Below are positions 51,317 to 61,500 of a DNA stretch of 64,000 nt, piece after piece. Each line of letters starts with the position of its first letter. Position 1 is the first letter of the stretch. The stretch is from Bacillota bacterium (lineage in GTDB: Bacteria; Bacillota; Clostridia; Oscillospirales; Ruminococcaceae), in assembly GCA_023418925.1 (NCBI GenBank), contig JAEZYS010000017.1:62001-126000 (forward strand). Reading direction: 5' to 3'. Position numbers and translations under genes: made by a program. The notes beneath the pieces are model-generated. The model had not been told where the DNA came from. It made no database searches and saw nothing but the letters and a program-made list of their open reading frames with translations.

Positions 51317-53936
51317 ATTTGATAGCAGCCTGTGCAGCAGCAAGACGAGCGATTGGAACTCTGAATGGTGAGCATGAAACGTATGTGAGGCCGAGCTTAT
51401 GGCAGAACTCAACAGATGTTGGGTCACCACCGTGTTCGCCACAGATACCAACGTGCATGTCAGGGCGTGTAGCCTTACCTAACTTAATAGCCATTTCCAT
51501 AAGCTTGCCAACACCAGTCTGGTCAAGTCTAGCAAATGGATCGTTCTCGAAGATCTTAACGTCATAGTATGAGTTAAGGAACTTGCTTGAGTCATCTCTT
51601 GAGAAGCCGTATGTCATCTGTGTAAGGTCATTTGTACCAAAGCAGAAGAATTCAGCTTCCTTAGCGATTTCATCAGCTGTAAGAGCAGCTCTTGGAATTT
51701 CAATCATTGTACCAACTTCATACTTGAGGTCAGAACCTGCAGCCTTGATAACTTCATCAGCAGCAGCAACAACAACACTCTTAACGTACTTGAGTTCATT
51801 GATTTCACATACGAGTGGAATCATGATTTCAGGAACGATTGTCCAGTCTGGATGAGCCTTCTTAACATTTATAGCAGCCTTGATAATAGCCTTAGTCTGC
51901 ATCTTTGCAATTTCAGGATATGTTACAGCAAGACGGCATCCACGGTGACCCATCATTGGGTTAAATTCGTGGAGTGAAGCTATAAGAGCCTTGATAGATT
52001 CAACTGACTTGCCCTGTGTCTTAGCAAGAGCTTCTATGTCATCTTCTTCTGTAGGAACGAATTCATGGAGAGGTGGGTCAAGGAATCTGATTGTTACAGG
52101 GCATCCTTCAAGTGCTTCATAAAGCTTTTCAAAGTCTGACTGCTGCATTGGTTCAATCTTGTCAAGAGCAGCTTCTCTTGCTTCAACTGTATCAGAACAG
52201 ATCATTTCACGGAAAGCAGCAATTCTTGATGGTTCAAAGAACATGTGCTCTGTACGGCAAAGACCGATACCTTCTGCACCGAGTTCACGAGCCTTCTTAG
52301 CATCAGAAGGTGTATCAGCATTTGTTCTAACCTTAAGAACTCTGAACTTGTCAGCCCATCCCATGATTCTTCCAAATTCACCAGCGATTGTAGCATCAAC
52401 TGTTGGGATGATACCATCGTAGATTTTACCTGTTGAACCATCGATTGAGATGAAGTCGCCTTCCTTGAATGTCTTACCGTTAAGTGTGAACTTCTTGTTA
52501 GCTTCATCCATGTTGATTTCTGAGCAGCCAGATACACAACATGTACCCATTCCACGAGCAACAACAGCAGCGTGAGATGTCATACCGCCACGAACTGTGA
52601 GGATACCCTGAGCAGCCTTCATACCTGTGATATCTTCAGGTGATGTTTCAAGACGAACAAGAACAACCTTTTCGCCCTTTGCCTTCCAAGCTTCTGCATC
52701 GTCAGCAGTAAATACAATCTTACCGCAAGCAGCTCCAGGTGAAGCACCAAGTCCCTTGCCAACAGGAGTTGTAGCCTTAATAGCCTTAGCATCAAACTGT
52801 GGGTGGAGAAGTGTATCAAGGTTTCTTGGGTCGATCATAAGAACAGCTTCTTCTTCTGTTCTCATACCTTCATCAACGAGGTCACATGCAATCTTGAGAG
52901 CAGCCTGAGCGGTTCTCTTACCGTTTCTTGTCTGGAGCATATATAGCTTCTTGTTTTCAACAGTAAATTCCATATCCTGCATGTCTCTGTAGTGATCTTC
53001 AAGAGTCTTGCAAACTTTCTGGAACTGTTCAAATGCGTCTGGGAACATTTCAGCCATTTGAGAGATTGGCATTGGAGTTCTTACACCAGCAACAACGTCT
53101 TCACCCTGAGCATTGTTGAGGAATTCACCCATGAGCTTCTTTTCGCCAGTAGCAGGGTCACGAGTAAATGCAACACCTGTGCCGCAATCATCGCCCATGT
53201 TACCGAATGCCATCATCTGTACGTTTACAGCAGTACCCCATGAGTAAGGGATATCGTTATCACGGCGGTAAACGTTAGCTCTTGGGTTATCCCATGAACG
53301 GAATACAGCCTTTATAGCACCCATGAGCTGTTCAACCGGATCAGTAGGGAAGTCCTGTCCGATCTTGGACTTGTATTCAGCCTTGAACTGTTCAGCAAGA
53401 AGCTTAAGGTCATCAGCTGTAAGATCAAGGTCCTCAGTAACGCCCTTGTTCTTCTTCATTTCATCAATGAGTTCTTCAAAGAACTTCTTACCAACTTCCA
53501 TAACTACATCAGAATACATCTGAATAAATCTTCTGTAGCAGTCATATGCCCATCTTGCATTTCCTGATTTCTTAACCATTGTTTCAACTACTTCTTCATT
53601 AAGACCAAGGTTAAGAATTGTATCCATCATACCAGGCATTGAAGCTCTTGCACCTGAACGAACAGATACGAGAAGAGGGTTTTCATGATCACCAAACTTT
53701 TTGCCAGTGATTTCTTCCATCTTCTTAATATTTTCCATTATCTGGTTCTGAATTTCATCGTTAATTTTCTTTCCGTCCTCATAGTACTGTGTACATGCTT
53801 CTGTACTAATAGTGAAGCCCTGAGGAACAGGAAGTCCAAGCTTTGTCATCTCAGCAAGGTTTGCACCTTTACCACCGAGAAGCTCTTTCATTCCAGCGTC
53901 GCCTTCGCTAAACAAATAAACCCATTTTCTGCTCAT
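51303..53936 (-). CDS. ppdK: Pyruvate, phosphate dikinase with element-altered C terminus
   Basis: 877 residues, about the usual length. Interconverts pyruvate, ATP and phosphate with PEP, AMP and PPi; in anaerobes it works in glycolysis or gluconeogenesis. N-terminal ATP-grasp part (LLGGKGANLAEM), phospho-His domain with GGMTSHAAVVARGMG (catalytic His), and the PEP-binding barrel ending in GICGEHGGDPTSVEF. The start MSRKWVYLF (53934-53936) follows GGAGG by ten bases; a longer frame from 53999 has no ribosome binding site. The final residues YGED come from the integrated element; the ancestral tail SK lies at 31997-32032. Confidence 0.95.
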   Translation of the reverse strand: MSRKWVYLFSEGDAGMKELLGGKGANLAEMTKLGLPVPQGFTISTEACTQYYEDGKKINDEIQNQIMENIKKMEEITGKKFGDHENPLLVSVRSGARASMPGMMDTILNLGLNEEVVETMVKKSGNARWAYDCYRRFIQMYSDVVMEVGKKFFEELIDEMKKNKGVTEDLDLTADDLKLLAEQFKAEYKSKIGQDFPTDPVEQLMGAIKAVFRSWDNPRANVYRRDNDIPYSWGTAVNVQMMAFGNMGDDCGTGVAFTRDPATGEKKLMGEFLNNAQGEDVVAGVRTPMPISQMAEMFPDAFEQFQKVCKTLEDHYRDMQDMEFTVENKKLYMLQTRNGKRTAQAALKIACDLVDEGMRTEEEAVLMIDPRNLDTLLHPQFDAKAIKATTPVGKGLGASPGAACGKIVFTADDAEAWKAKGEKVVLVRLETSPEDITGMKAAQGILTVRGGMTSHAAVVARGMGTCCVSGCSEINMDEANKKFTLNGKTFKEGDFISIDGSTGKIYDGIIPTVDATIAGEFGRIMGWADKFRVLKVRTNADTPSDAKKARELGAEGIGLCRTEHMFFEPSRIAAFREMICSDTVEAREAALDKIEPMQQSDFEKLYEALEGCPVTIRFLDPPLHEFVPTEEDDIEALAKTQGKSVESIKALIASLHEFNPMMGHRGCRLAVTYPEIAKMQTKAIIKAAINVKKAHPDWTIVPEIMIPLVCEINELKYVKSVVVAAADEVIKAAGSDLKYEVGTMIEIPRAALTADEIAKEAEFFCFGTNDLTQMTYGFSRDDSSKFLNSYYDVKIFENDPFARLDQTGVGKLMEMAIKLGKATRPDMHVGICGEHGGDPTSVEFCHKLGLTYVSCSPFRVPIARLAAAQAAIKYGED
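51325..51337 (+). repeat. Right attachment-site core of the mobile element
   Basis: GCAGCCTGTGCAG, the partner of 32020-32032, located inside the last codons of ppdK (AAAQAAIK). Beyond the core the element re-encodes A-I-K with synonymous codons. Confidence 0.82.
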
Positions 53937-54017
53937 TGGTTCTTTACCTCCAAAATTTTTTGTTTCCGCTTCTGAAGCGTAGTAATCTATGTTTTTCATT
54001 TATGCGGACATGGTTAT

Positions 54018-54026
54018 ATTATATCA
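54018..54026 (-). promoter_or_regulatory. Extended -10 promoter of ppdK
   Basis: TGATATAAT on the minus strand is an extended -10 element; the -35 region is poor. It lies about 80 bases upstream of the ppdK start codon. Confidence 0.55.
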
Positions 54027-54379
54027 GAAAAACATGCATATTTCCATACTGTAAGTATATAGAATATGTGCCAAATTTTTAGTTACTTTTGTACAAAAAA
54101 CCAAGTAATACTTTGTTGAAGCCTTTTATGCTTGAAATTTGAAAAAAAATGTGTAATACTATAACTGTATTTTAAAAATGATAATTAATTTTTTAACAAT
54201 TTCCGTAAGTCATATGTATTAGTATATACTAATTATTGCGGTTTAAACATAATATTTCAACAAGCTGATTAATTTGTCAGTCATACATTCAGCTCGAGTG
54301 ACTTTATGAAAGAAGATAGAGTAGTATTCTCAAATTCACAACTCGGACTGTTTGAACCGTACCTTTTGGGGGCTTTCTT
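54027..54379. other. Gene-free divergent region between ppdK and the membrane-protein gene
   Basis: AT-rich. It contains the perfect 16-bp palindrome ATTAGTATATACTAAT (54218-54233), a possible operator. A short frame on the plus strand at 54307 (MKEDRVVFSNSQLGLFEPYL) overlaps the next gene in another frame and may couple its translation; it is not called as a gene. Confidence 0.4.
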
Positions 54380-55201
54380 ATGCTTGGTGCTATTTTTATA
54401 ATTATCGGATGGTTCATAATGAGATGTCTGATAGTTTTAATAAACAACTATAAATATGATTTCGACACGGATTTGCTGAAATTATATTTCAAATATGACA
54501 AGCAGACAAGATGTGATATCAGATCACGTCTTAACACTTATCTTAAAAGCGGTGCAAGCGGCCGAACATTTTTATTAGATTCAGTTGTTTCATTACTTGG
54601 TTATCTGGTTAGTGTTCTGATAACAAGAATTTTACCGATTATCTCATCGGTAATGGATATTGGATATCTAATTTTTTCTCTGGGATGCTTTCTTTTGGGA
54701 GGAACATTGGTATATTTAATCAATGCTTTCTGTCAGGAAATAATGGTTGAGGAAGACAAACGAAATCCGATTGCACAACTGGCTAACAAGCCGTACAAAC
54801 CACGTTTTGCAAACAAATCAAAACCTGTGCAAACTGCTTCGGCTATTCAGCAGAATGTTCCAAACTTCCTTACACCTCCTGTTGTTCAGAATACAATGGA
54901 TAATCTGACACTTCAGAGCCATGAAATGCCCTCAATAGAATCCAGGAAGGTTGATCTCACAAAGCATGATGTTGATCTGAACAAGCGTGGAATAATGTAC
55001 AGCGGGCAGAATTACATGCTTGAACCATTTGTGGACTTTGAAAATGCGCATCCCTCAGGTGTCAGCCATTCAGAAAAGATTGAAAGAGGTATATCGCTTC
55101 ACCTTCCGGAAAATAAACCTGAACCTGAGTATGAGTATCTGCACAGCAAACTGCATCAGGATATTGAAAACGACAAGAGAAACCACATATCACAATTATA
55201 A
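54380..55201 (+). CDS. Membrane protein of unknown function, 273 residues
   Basis: N-terminal membrane helix (1-22), two more hydrophobic segments at about 65-85 and 95-115, then a polar cytoplasmic or external tail of 150 residues rich in Asn, Lys, Pro and Glu (from EEDKRNPIAQL on), probably disordered. No domain recognised. GGGGGC precedes the ATG. It is upstream of glmU in the same direction, 126 bases away, so co-transcription is possible. Confidence 0.65.
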   Translation: MLGAIFIIIGWFIMRCLIVLINNYKYDFDTDLLKLYFKYDKQTRCDIRSRLNTYLKSGASGRTFLLDSVVSLLGYLVSVLITRILPIISSVMDIGYLIFSLGCFLLGGTLVYLINAFCQEIMVEEDKRNPIAQLANKPYKPRFANKSKPVQTASAIQQNVPNFLTPPVVQNTMDNLTLQSHEMPSIESRKVDLTKHDVDLNKRGIMYSGQNYMLEPFVDFENAHPSGVSHSEKIERGISLHLPENKPEPEYEYLHSKLHQDIENDKRNHISQL

Positions 55202-55327
55202 ATATGATTTCATATTAATTAATCAGCACATTTATACTAGAAATTCTGCGTATACTGTGATAAACTGATATATGGACTTTGTAAAATATAAAATTATACA
55301 TAAATTGATTAATGGGAGTTATAGATA

Positions 55328-56710
55328 ATGATTAATAATTGTGCCGTAGTTCTTGCAGGAGGACAGGGAAAAAGAATGAAATCCGATTTACCTAAGCCTA
55401 TGTTTGAGGTGCTTGACGAGCCAATGCTTGAATGGGTTCTTACAGCCTGCGAGGATTCAGAAATAAATGATATTTGCGTGGTAACTGGCTTTAACAATGA
55501 AGTAATTGAGAATTATATCGGAAGCCGCTGTGCTACAGTTCTCCAGCCACAGAGAAAGGGCACGGGTCATGCAGTTATGATGGCAATTGACTGGATGAAG
55601 GAACGTGTTGGCGGAAATGTTCTTATACTTAACGGTGACGCTCCGTTTATTGATAAGGATACTATTAAAAGGTCGCTTGAAAAGCATATAGCTGAAGATA
55701 ATGCTGTTACTGTCATTACAGCAGAACTTGACAATCCTTATGGTTACGGTAGAATTGTCCGTTCGGGCAAGGGTGTCAGCGGAATTGTTGAGGAAAAAGA
55801 TGCTACAAACGACCAAAAATCAATAAGAGAAATCAACTCAGGAGCATATTGGTTCAAGGTTGAAAGCCTTATCTATGCGCTCGGACAGATAACCCCTAAT
55901 AACTGTCAGGGTGAATACTATCTTACAGATTCAGTATACATACTGGTATCTGCGGGTTTTCGTGCAGATGCATATATTTCTTCAAATCCTAATGTTGTTT
56001 TAGGTGCAAATGACAGAAAAGGTCTTTTGCAGTTGAATAATGTCGCAAGATTAGATATAATAGAAAAGCAACTGGAAAATGGAGTAGAATTTGTCTGCAC
56101 AGACGGCGTTTCTATCGGAAGAAATGTTCATATCGGTGCAGGCACACGTATTCTGCAGGGTACTATAATAAAAGGACAGACAGCAATAGGTGAAAACTGC
56201 ATTATAGGACCTAACTGCATAATCGAAAATTGCGCTGTAGGAAACGGTGTAAAGCTTAATTCTGTTCAAGCATATAACTCCGTAATTGAGGAAAATGCTA
56301 AAATCGGACCATTTGTTCATATACGTCCTGATTCACATATCAAGGCAGGAGTAAAGATCGGCGACTTTGTTGAAATAAAGAATTCTGTAGTCGGTGAGAA
56401 AACTGCTGTAGCTCACCTCACATATATCGGTGACAGTGATGTTGGCTCAAATGTAAACTTTGGTTGTGGAGTTGTTACTGTAAACTACAACGGTGCAAAG
56501 AAGTTCAGAACAGTTATTGAAGATAATGCATTCATCGGATGCAATACAAACCTTATAGCTCCTGTTAGAGTCGGAAAGGGGGCATATACTGCGGCAGGAA
56601 CAACAGTTATAAAGGATGTTCCTGACGGAGCTCTTGCTATTGAGAGGGCAGAATATGTCATTAAAGAAGGTTTCGGCGATCGTAGATTGAAAAGCAGGAA
56701 CCAGAAGTAA
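55328..56710 (+). CDS. glmU: Bifunctional UDP-GlcNAc pyrophosphorylase / GlcN-1-P acetyltransferase
   Basis: 460 residues. The N-terminal uridylyltransferase domain has LAGGQGKRMKSDLPKPM and NGDAPFI; the C-terminal half is a left-handed beta-helix of hexapeptide repeats (VHIGAGTRI, IGENCIIGPNCII, VGDFVEIKNS) with the acetyltransferase residues near VNFGCGVVTVNYNG. It makes UDP-GlcNAc for peptidoglycan. 86 bases separate it from prs. Confidence 0.96.
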   Translation: MINNCAVVLAGGQGKRMKSDLPKPMFEVLDEPMLEWVLTACEDSEINDICVVTGFNNEVIENYIGSRCATVLQPQRKGTGHAVMMAIDWMKERVGGNVLILNGDAPFIDKDTIKRSLEKHIAEDNAVTVITAELDNPYGYGRIVRSGKGVSGIVEEKDATNDQKSIREINSGAYWFKVESLIYALGQITPNNCQGEYYLTDSVYILVSAGFRADAYISSNPNVVLGANDRKGLLQLNNVARLDIIEKQLENGVEFVCTDGVSIGRNVHIGAGTRILQGTIIKGQTAIGENCIIGPNCIIENCAVGNGVKLNSVQAYNSVIEENAKIGPFVHIRPDSHIKAGVKIGDFVEIKNSVVGEKTAVAHLTYIGDSDVGSNVNFGCGVVTVNYNGAKKFRTVIEDNAFIGCNTNLIAPVRVGKGAYTAAGTTVIKDVPDGALAIERAEYVIKEGFGDRRLKSRNQK

Positions 56711-56795
56711 TTTAATGGGACGCCGGATGAATGGAATTTAACCTGTGTTCCTTTAACAAATTATAAATCAATAATTAAACAAAGGGGATTTTCAA

Positions 56796-57758
56796 ATGAA
56801 TCTGCACGGCAAGGATATCAAAATTTTCACAGCGAATTCCAATCCTAATATGGCAAATCAAATAGCAAAAACTCTCGGGTTGCCAATTGGTGAATCAGAA
56901 GTCGTTACTTTTTCTGACGGAGAGGTAAGCGTTTCTATAAAGGAAAGCGTTCGTGGATCGGATGTATTCGTTGTTCAGTCAACAAGTTCGCCTGTAAATG
57001 ACAACATGATGGAGCTGCTTATAATGATTGATGCGTTCAAGAGAGCTTCAGCAGGCCGTATTACTGCCGTTATTCCATATCTCGGCTATGCAAGACAGGA
57101 TAGAAAGGCAAAGGCAAGGGATCCGATCTCTGCAAAGCTTGTAGCTGACCTTATCACAGTAGCCGGTGCAGACAGAGTTCTTACAATGGATCTCCATTGT
57201 CCGCAGATTCAGGGATTTTTTAATATTCCTGTTGACCATCTTCTCGGTGTTCCGATTCTTGCTCCTCACTTTATTGAAAAGTTCAAGGACAGCAAGGACA
57301 ATTGCGTTGTAGTTTCTCCTGACCTAGGTTCTGTTACAAGAGCAAGAAACTTTGCTGCAAGAATTAATGCGCCTCTTGCTATAGTAGACAAGAGACGTCA
57401 GAAGGCAAACGTTTGTGAAGTAATGAACATAATCGGTGATGTCAAGGGTAAGGACGTTATCCTTGTTGATGATATGATCGATACAGCAGGAACACTCTGC
57501 AATGCTGCAAAGGCTATTATTGAAGTTGGCGGAGCAAATAATGTTTATGCTTGTGCCACACATGGTGTTCTATCAGGCCCAGCTATTGACAGAATTCAGA
57601 ACAGCGTTATTAAGGAACTTGTTGTCCTCGATACAATTGCACTTCCTGAAGAAAAGCAGATTGATAAAATTACAGTTCTTCCAGTTGCTCCTATATTTGC
57701 ACAGGCAATTCAGAGAATTTATGCAGATAAGCCAATTTCCCCTTTATTCAACAACTAA
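56796..57758 (+). CDS. prs: Ribose-phosphate pyrophosphokinase
   Basis: 320 residues. Makes PRPP from ribose 5-phosphate and ATP, used in purine, pyrimidine, NAD, His and Trp synthesis (TrpD needs PRPP). Landmarks are FSDGEVSVSIKESVRG, YLGYARQDRKAKARDPISAKL, MDLHCPQIQGFF, the KRR loop (VDKRRQ) and the PRPP-binding VILVDDMIDTAGTL. AGGGG precedes the ATG. glmU-prs order is common in Firmicutes. Confidence 0.97.
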   Translation: MNLHGKDIKIFTANSNPNMANQIAKTLGLPIGESEVVTFSDGEVSVSIKESVRGSDVFVVQSTSSPVNDNMMELLIMIDAFKRASAGRITAVIPYLGYARQDRKAKARDPISAKLVADLITVAGADRVLTMDLHCPQIQGFFNIPVDHLLGVPILAPHFIEKFKDSKDNCVVVSPDLGSVTRARNFAARINAPLAIVDKRRQKANVCEVMNIIGDVKGKDVILVDDMIDTAGTLCNAAKAIIEVGGANNVYACATHGVLSGPAIDRIQNSVIKELVVLDTIALPEEKQIDKITVLPVAPIFAQAIQRIYADKPISPLFNN

Positions 57759-57800
57759 TGATATTGTTGTGGCATAATCGTCACAATGTGAGTAGTCTAT

Positions 57801-57824
57801 ACCCCGTATCAGAAGATACGGGGT
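57801..57824 (+). terminator. Terminator or attenuator between prs and pth
   Basis: ACCCCGTATC and GATACGGGGT form a perfect 10-bp stem with a 4-nt loop, followed by TATACTAATTTTTT. It lies 27 bases before pth. Confidence 0.75.
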
Positions 57825-57851
57825 TATACTAATTTTTTAAGGATAAATAAA

Positions 57852-58478
57852 ATGAGTATTTTTGATATTTTTGATAAGCTTAATGCGGATAAGCCTGCGG
57901 CAGCAGGAAAGCCTGAATTTATTATTGTTGGTCTTGGTAATCCCGGACTTCAGTATGAAAACACAAGACATAATGCAGGTTTTATGACAATTGATACAAT
58001 TGCAGAAAAGTATAATGCTGATGTGAAAAAGCTTCAGTTCAAGGCCCTTGTCGGCAACGCTGTCATTATGGGAAAAAGCTGTCTGCTAATGAAGCCACAG
58101 ACATATATGAATAACAGCGGTGAAGCTGTTGTAGCGGCAATGAATTTTTACAAAATTCCTGTGCAGAATGTTATTGTCTGTTATGATGATATAAGCCTTG
58201 AACCATCATTTCTTAGAATTCGCAGAAAAGGTTCTGACGGCGGTCATAATGGTATTAAGTCAATTATTGAACTTACCGGAGAAGATACCTTCCCAAGAAT
58301 AAAGATTGGCGTTGGAAAAAAACCAAACAAGGATTATGATCTTGCAAACTGGGTATTGTCATCTTTTTCTGATGAAGAGCGTAAGCTTATAAAGGAAGCA
58401 GCTGACAAGGCAGTTCAGTCAGTTGAGTTAATGGTACAGGACAAGGCTGATGAGGCTATGAACAAGTTCAATTCGTGA
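57852..58478 (+). CDS. pth: Peptidyl-tRNA hydrolase
   Basis: 208 residues. Recycles tRNA from stalled peptidyl-tRNA. FIIVGLGNPGLQYENTRHNAGF with the catalytic His, KPQTYMNNSGE, CYDDISLEPSFLRIRRKGSDGGHNGIKSI and FPRIKIGVG identify the family. An extra N-terminal stretch of about 22 residues (MSIFDIFDKLNADKP and so on) precedes the usual start. Confidence 0.96.
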   Translation: MSIFDIFDKLNADKPAAAGKPEFIIVGLGNPGLQYENTRHNAGFMTIDTIAEKYNADVKKLQFKALVGNAVIMGKSCLLMKPQTYMNNSGEAVVAAMNFYKIPVQNVIVCYDDISLEPSFLRIRRKGSDGGHNGIKSIIELTGEDTFPRIKIGVGKKPNKDYDLANWVLSSFSDEERKLIKEAADKAVQSVELMVQDKADEAMNKFNS

Positions 58479-58500
58479 TCTTTTCATTACGAAAGGAGAG

Positions 58501-61500
58501 ATGTTTCCCGTTGGGAAGCCGGACATAATTATGTCAGTATTTATTAAAGCAATAGAAAATCTTCCTGCATACAAGGATATGGTAAACTCTTTACAAAAGG
58601 GAGAAACTCCGGTTCTTGTCACAGGAGTATCAGGTATACACAAGGCTCAGTTTGCACTGGGCCTTATCGGTGTTTCTCCGGTTCTTGTCATTACAGATGA
58701 TGAAGCTAATGCAAAAAGGCTTTGTGATGACATGAACGAAATGCTCGGAAGCGCTGACGCCGTAATGGTTTATCCTGCAAAGGATTTTACTTTTACCGAT
58801 GTTGCCACTGTTTCAAGGGAATATGAGCATACTAGACTTGCGGCACTTTCAAGAATACGTTCTGGAAAGTGCAGGGTCATCTGTGCGTCAGCAGAGGCTG
58901 TAATGCAGAAAACCATTCCGCCGCAGGTGCTGTATGATCGTACTGTTATACTTGAACAGGGTTTTGAAATAACTACAAAAGAGCTTGCCGCAAAACTTGT
59001 TGCCGCAGGCTATTCACGCTGCGATAAAGTTGAGGGTGTGTCGCAGTTTTCTATAAGGGGTTCGATAGCTGATATTTTTCCTGTTCAGGAAACAAGTCCT
59101 GTCAGAATAGAATTCTGGGGTGATGAAATTGACAGCATTTCATACTTTGATGTTGAAACTCAAAGACGTACCCAGAGTTTGGATATTATTGAAATTTCGC
59201 CTGCACTTGAAGTCCTATTTGAGAGTGAGGAACAATTCAAGGCTAAAATAGATGAGCTTGCAAAAAAGCAGAGAAGCAAGCATGCAGAGGTTGTAAAGCA
59301 GAAGCTTTATAATGATATTGATAAGATTGATAATGGTGTTTCGCTAGGAAACATCGACAAATACCTACCTCTAGCTTATGATATTCCTGCAACAGTTTTT
59401 GACTATCTTACAAAAGACAGCGTTGTTGTTTTCAGTGAATACAGAAATATGGCTGAACGTTCAAAGAGTATACTTTCACAGCATAATGAGGATATAAAGA
59501 TACTTCTTGAAGAGGGTGAACTCTGCAAGGGGCTTGACGGGTATATACTTGAAATAGGAGAGGTTCTTGGAAAAGCTGATAAGTTTAAGCAGGTTTTCAT
59601 GGATACCTTTATGCGCGGGGAAGGTGAGGTCCGGTTTAAAAAGCTTATTTCCGTAACTGCAAACCAGACAGCACCATGGGGCGGTGAAATTCGTCAGCTT
59701 TCTGAGGATCTGCATACTTTCATTGAGAGGGACTATACTGTAATTGTTCTTGCAGGCTCTGAAAAGACCTTGCCAATTATTGCAGATGATTTGAGGGAAG
59801 ATGGAATTCCTTGTGACATAATTAATGATAAAACCGAATTTACAAATGGCAGAGTTTATCTTATGTCAGGCTGTGTAAGCGGGGGATATGATTATCCTGA
59901 AGCAAAGACGGCTCTTATTACACAGGCAAAGGCAATGGTTTCAAAGCGCAAGCTGAAAAAGCCGAAAAAGGGCGAGGAAATCAAGTCGCTTTCGGATATT
60001 TCAAACGGCGACCTTGTTGTTCATGCATTACATGGTATCGGTAGGTTTATTGGCATTAGAAAACTTGAGATGGAGGGTGTGACAAAGGACTATATTACTA
60101 TCCAGTACGCAGGTACGGATGTGCTGTATGTTCCCGTTACACAGCTTGACCTTGTTTCAAAATATATAGGCCCTCGTGACAACAGCGGAGTAAAGCTTAA
60201 TAAAATCTCTTCATTGGAGTGGCAGAAAACAAGAGCAAGGGTTAAAAAAGCCGTCAAGGACATGGCAGATGAACTAATCGCCCTTTATGCAAAGAGAAGC
60301 AAGACAAAAGGATATGCTTTTTCGGAGGATTGTGACTGGCAGACAGATTTTGAGGAGCGTTTCAGCTATACAGAAACGGATGACCAGCTTAGATGTATTG
60401 ATGAAATCAAGGACGATATGATGAAGCCTGTTCCAATGGACAGACTGCTTTGCGGTGATGTTGGCTTTGGTAAGACCGAAGTTGCTTTGAGAGGTGCATT
60501 TAAATGCGTTCTTGACAGCAAGCAATGTGCAATACTTGTTCCTACAACAGTTCTTGCTTGGCAGCATTATCAGACAGCTGTAAAGAGATTTGAACATTTC
60601 CCTGTAAAAATTCAGCTTTTGTCAAGATTTCGAAACAAGAAAGAGCAAGAAGACATCCTTAAAGAACTTAAACGTGGAGATATTGATATTATCATAGGTA
60701 CACACAGGCTTGTCCAGAAGGATGTTCAGTTCAAGGATTTGGGACTTGTAATCATAGACGAGGAACAACGCTTCGGAGTAGCACATAAGGAAAAGTTCAA
60801 GGAAACATTCACAGGCGTTGACGTTCTCACACTTTCTGCAACTCCTATTCCAAGAACTCTCAACATGGCTATGAGTGGAATAAGGGACATGAGCGTTATT
60901 GAAGAACCACCTATAGACAGATACCCTGTCCAGACCTATGTTATCGAGCATAACATGGGTGTCATTATTCAGGCAATAAGCAAGGAGCTTCGCAGAGGTG
61001 GGCAGGTTTATTATATTCATAACAGAATTGAAAGCATAGAAATGACAGCGTCAAAGATTGCACAGTTTCTCCCTGACGCAAGAATTGGTATAGCACATGG
61101 ACAGATAGGAGAAGAACAGCTTTCGGAAATTTGGCGTCAGCTTGTTGAACATGAGATTGATATTCTCGTATGCACAACACTTATTGAAACGGGCGTAGAT
61201 GTTCCTAACTGCAACACGCTCATTATTGAAGATGCTGACAATTTAGGACTTTCACAGCTGTATCAGTTAAGAGGACGTGTCGGACGTTCTAACAGACGTG
61301 CATTTGCCTATTTCACATTCAGACGTGGAAAAGTTCTTACTGAAATTGCAGCAAAACGTCTTGAAGCTATAAAGGAATTCACACAGTTCGGAAGCGGATT
61401 CAGAATTGCTTTGCGTGACCTTGAAATCAGAGGTGCTGGCTCAATTCTCGGCGGTCGCCAGCACGGACACATGGAGGCTGTCGGATATGATATGTATTTA

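Larger units (their letters stand above)
32020..51337. mobile_element. Integrated mobile element in the 3' end of ppdK (ICE-derived, about 19.3 kb)
   Basis: Bounded by 13-bp direct repeats. The serine recombinase lies at the left end with its 3' end at the junction, as usual for elements of this class. Retained ICE-type parts are the recombinase and its 44-residue companion, a Tn916-like sigma factor, MazF, a CHAP hydrolase with coiled N terminus, a shortened sortase and small conserved ORFs. No relaxase, coupling ATPase or VirB4 is visible. Cargo includes defence-like genes and an ABC/VanY module. Cargo is richer in A+T than the backbone genes by eye. Confidence 0.82.

Noticed and set aside
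51319..53975. Numerous plus-strand frames opposite ppdK
   Set aside because: Shadows of a highly biased long gene; no ribosome binding sites or family matches.
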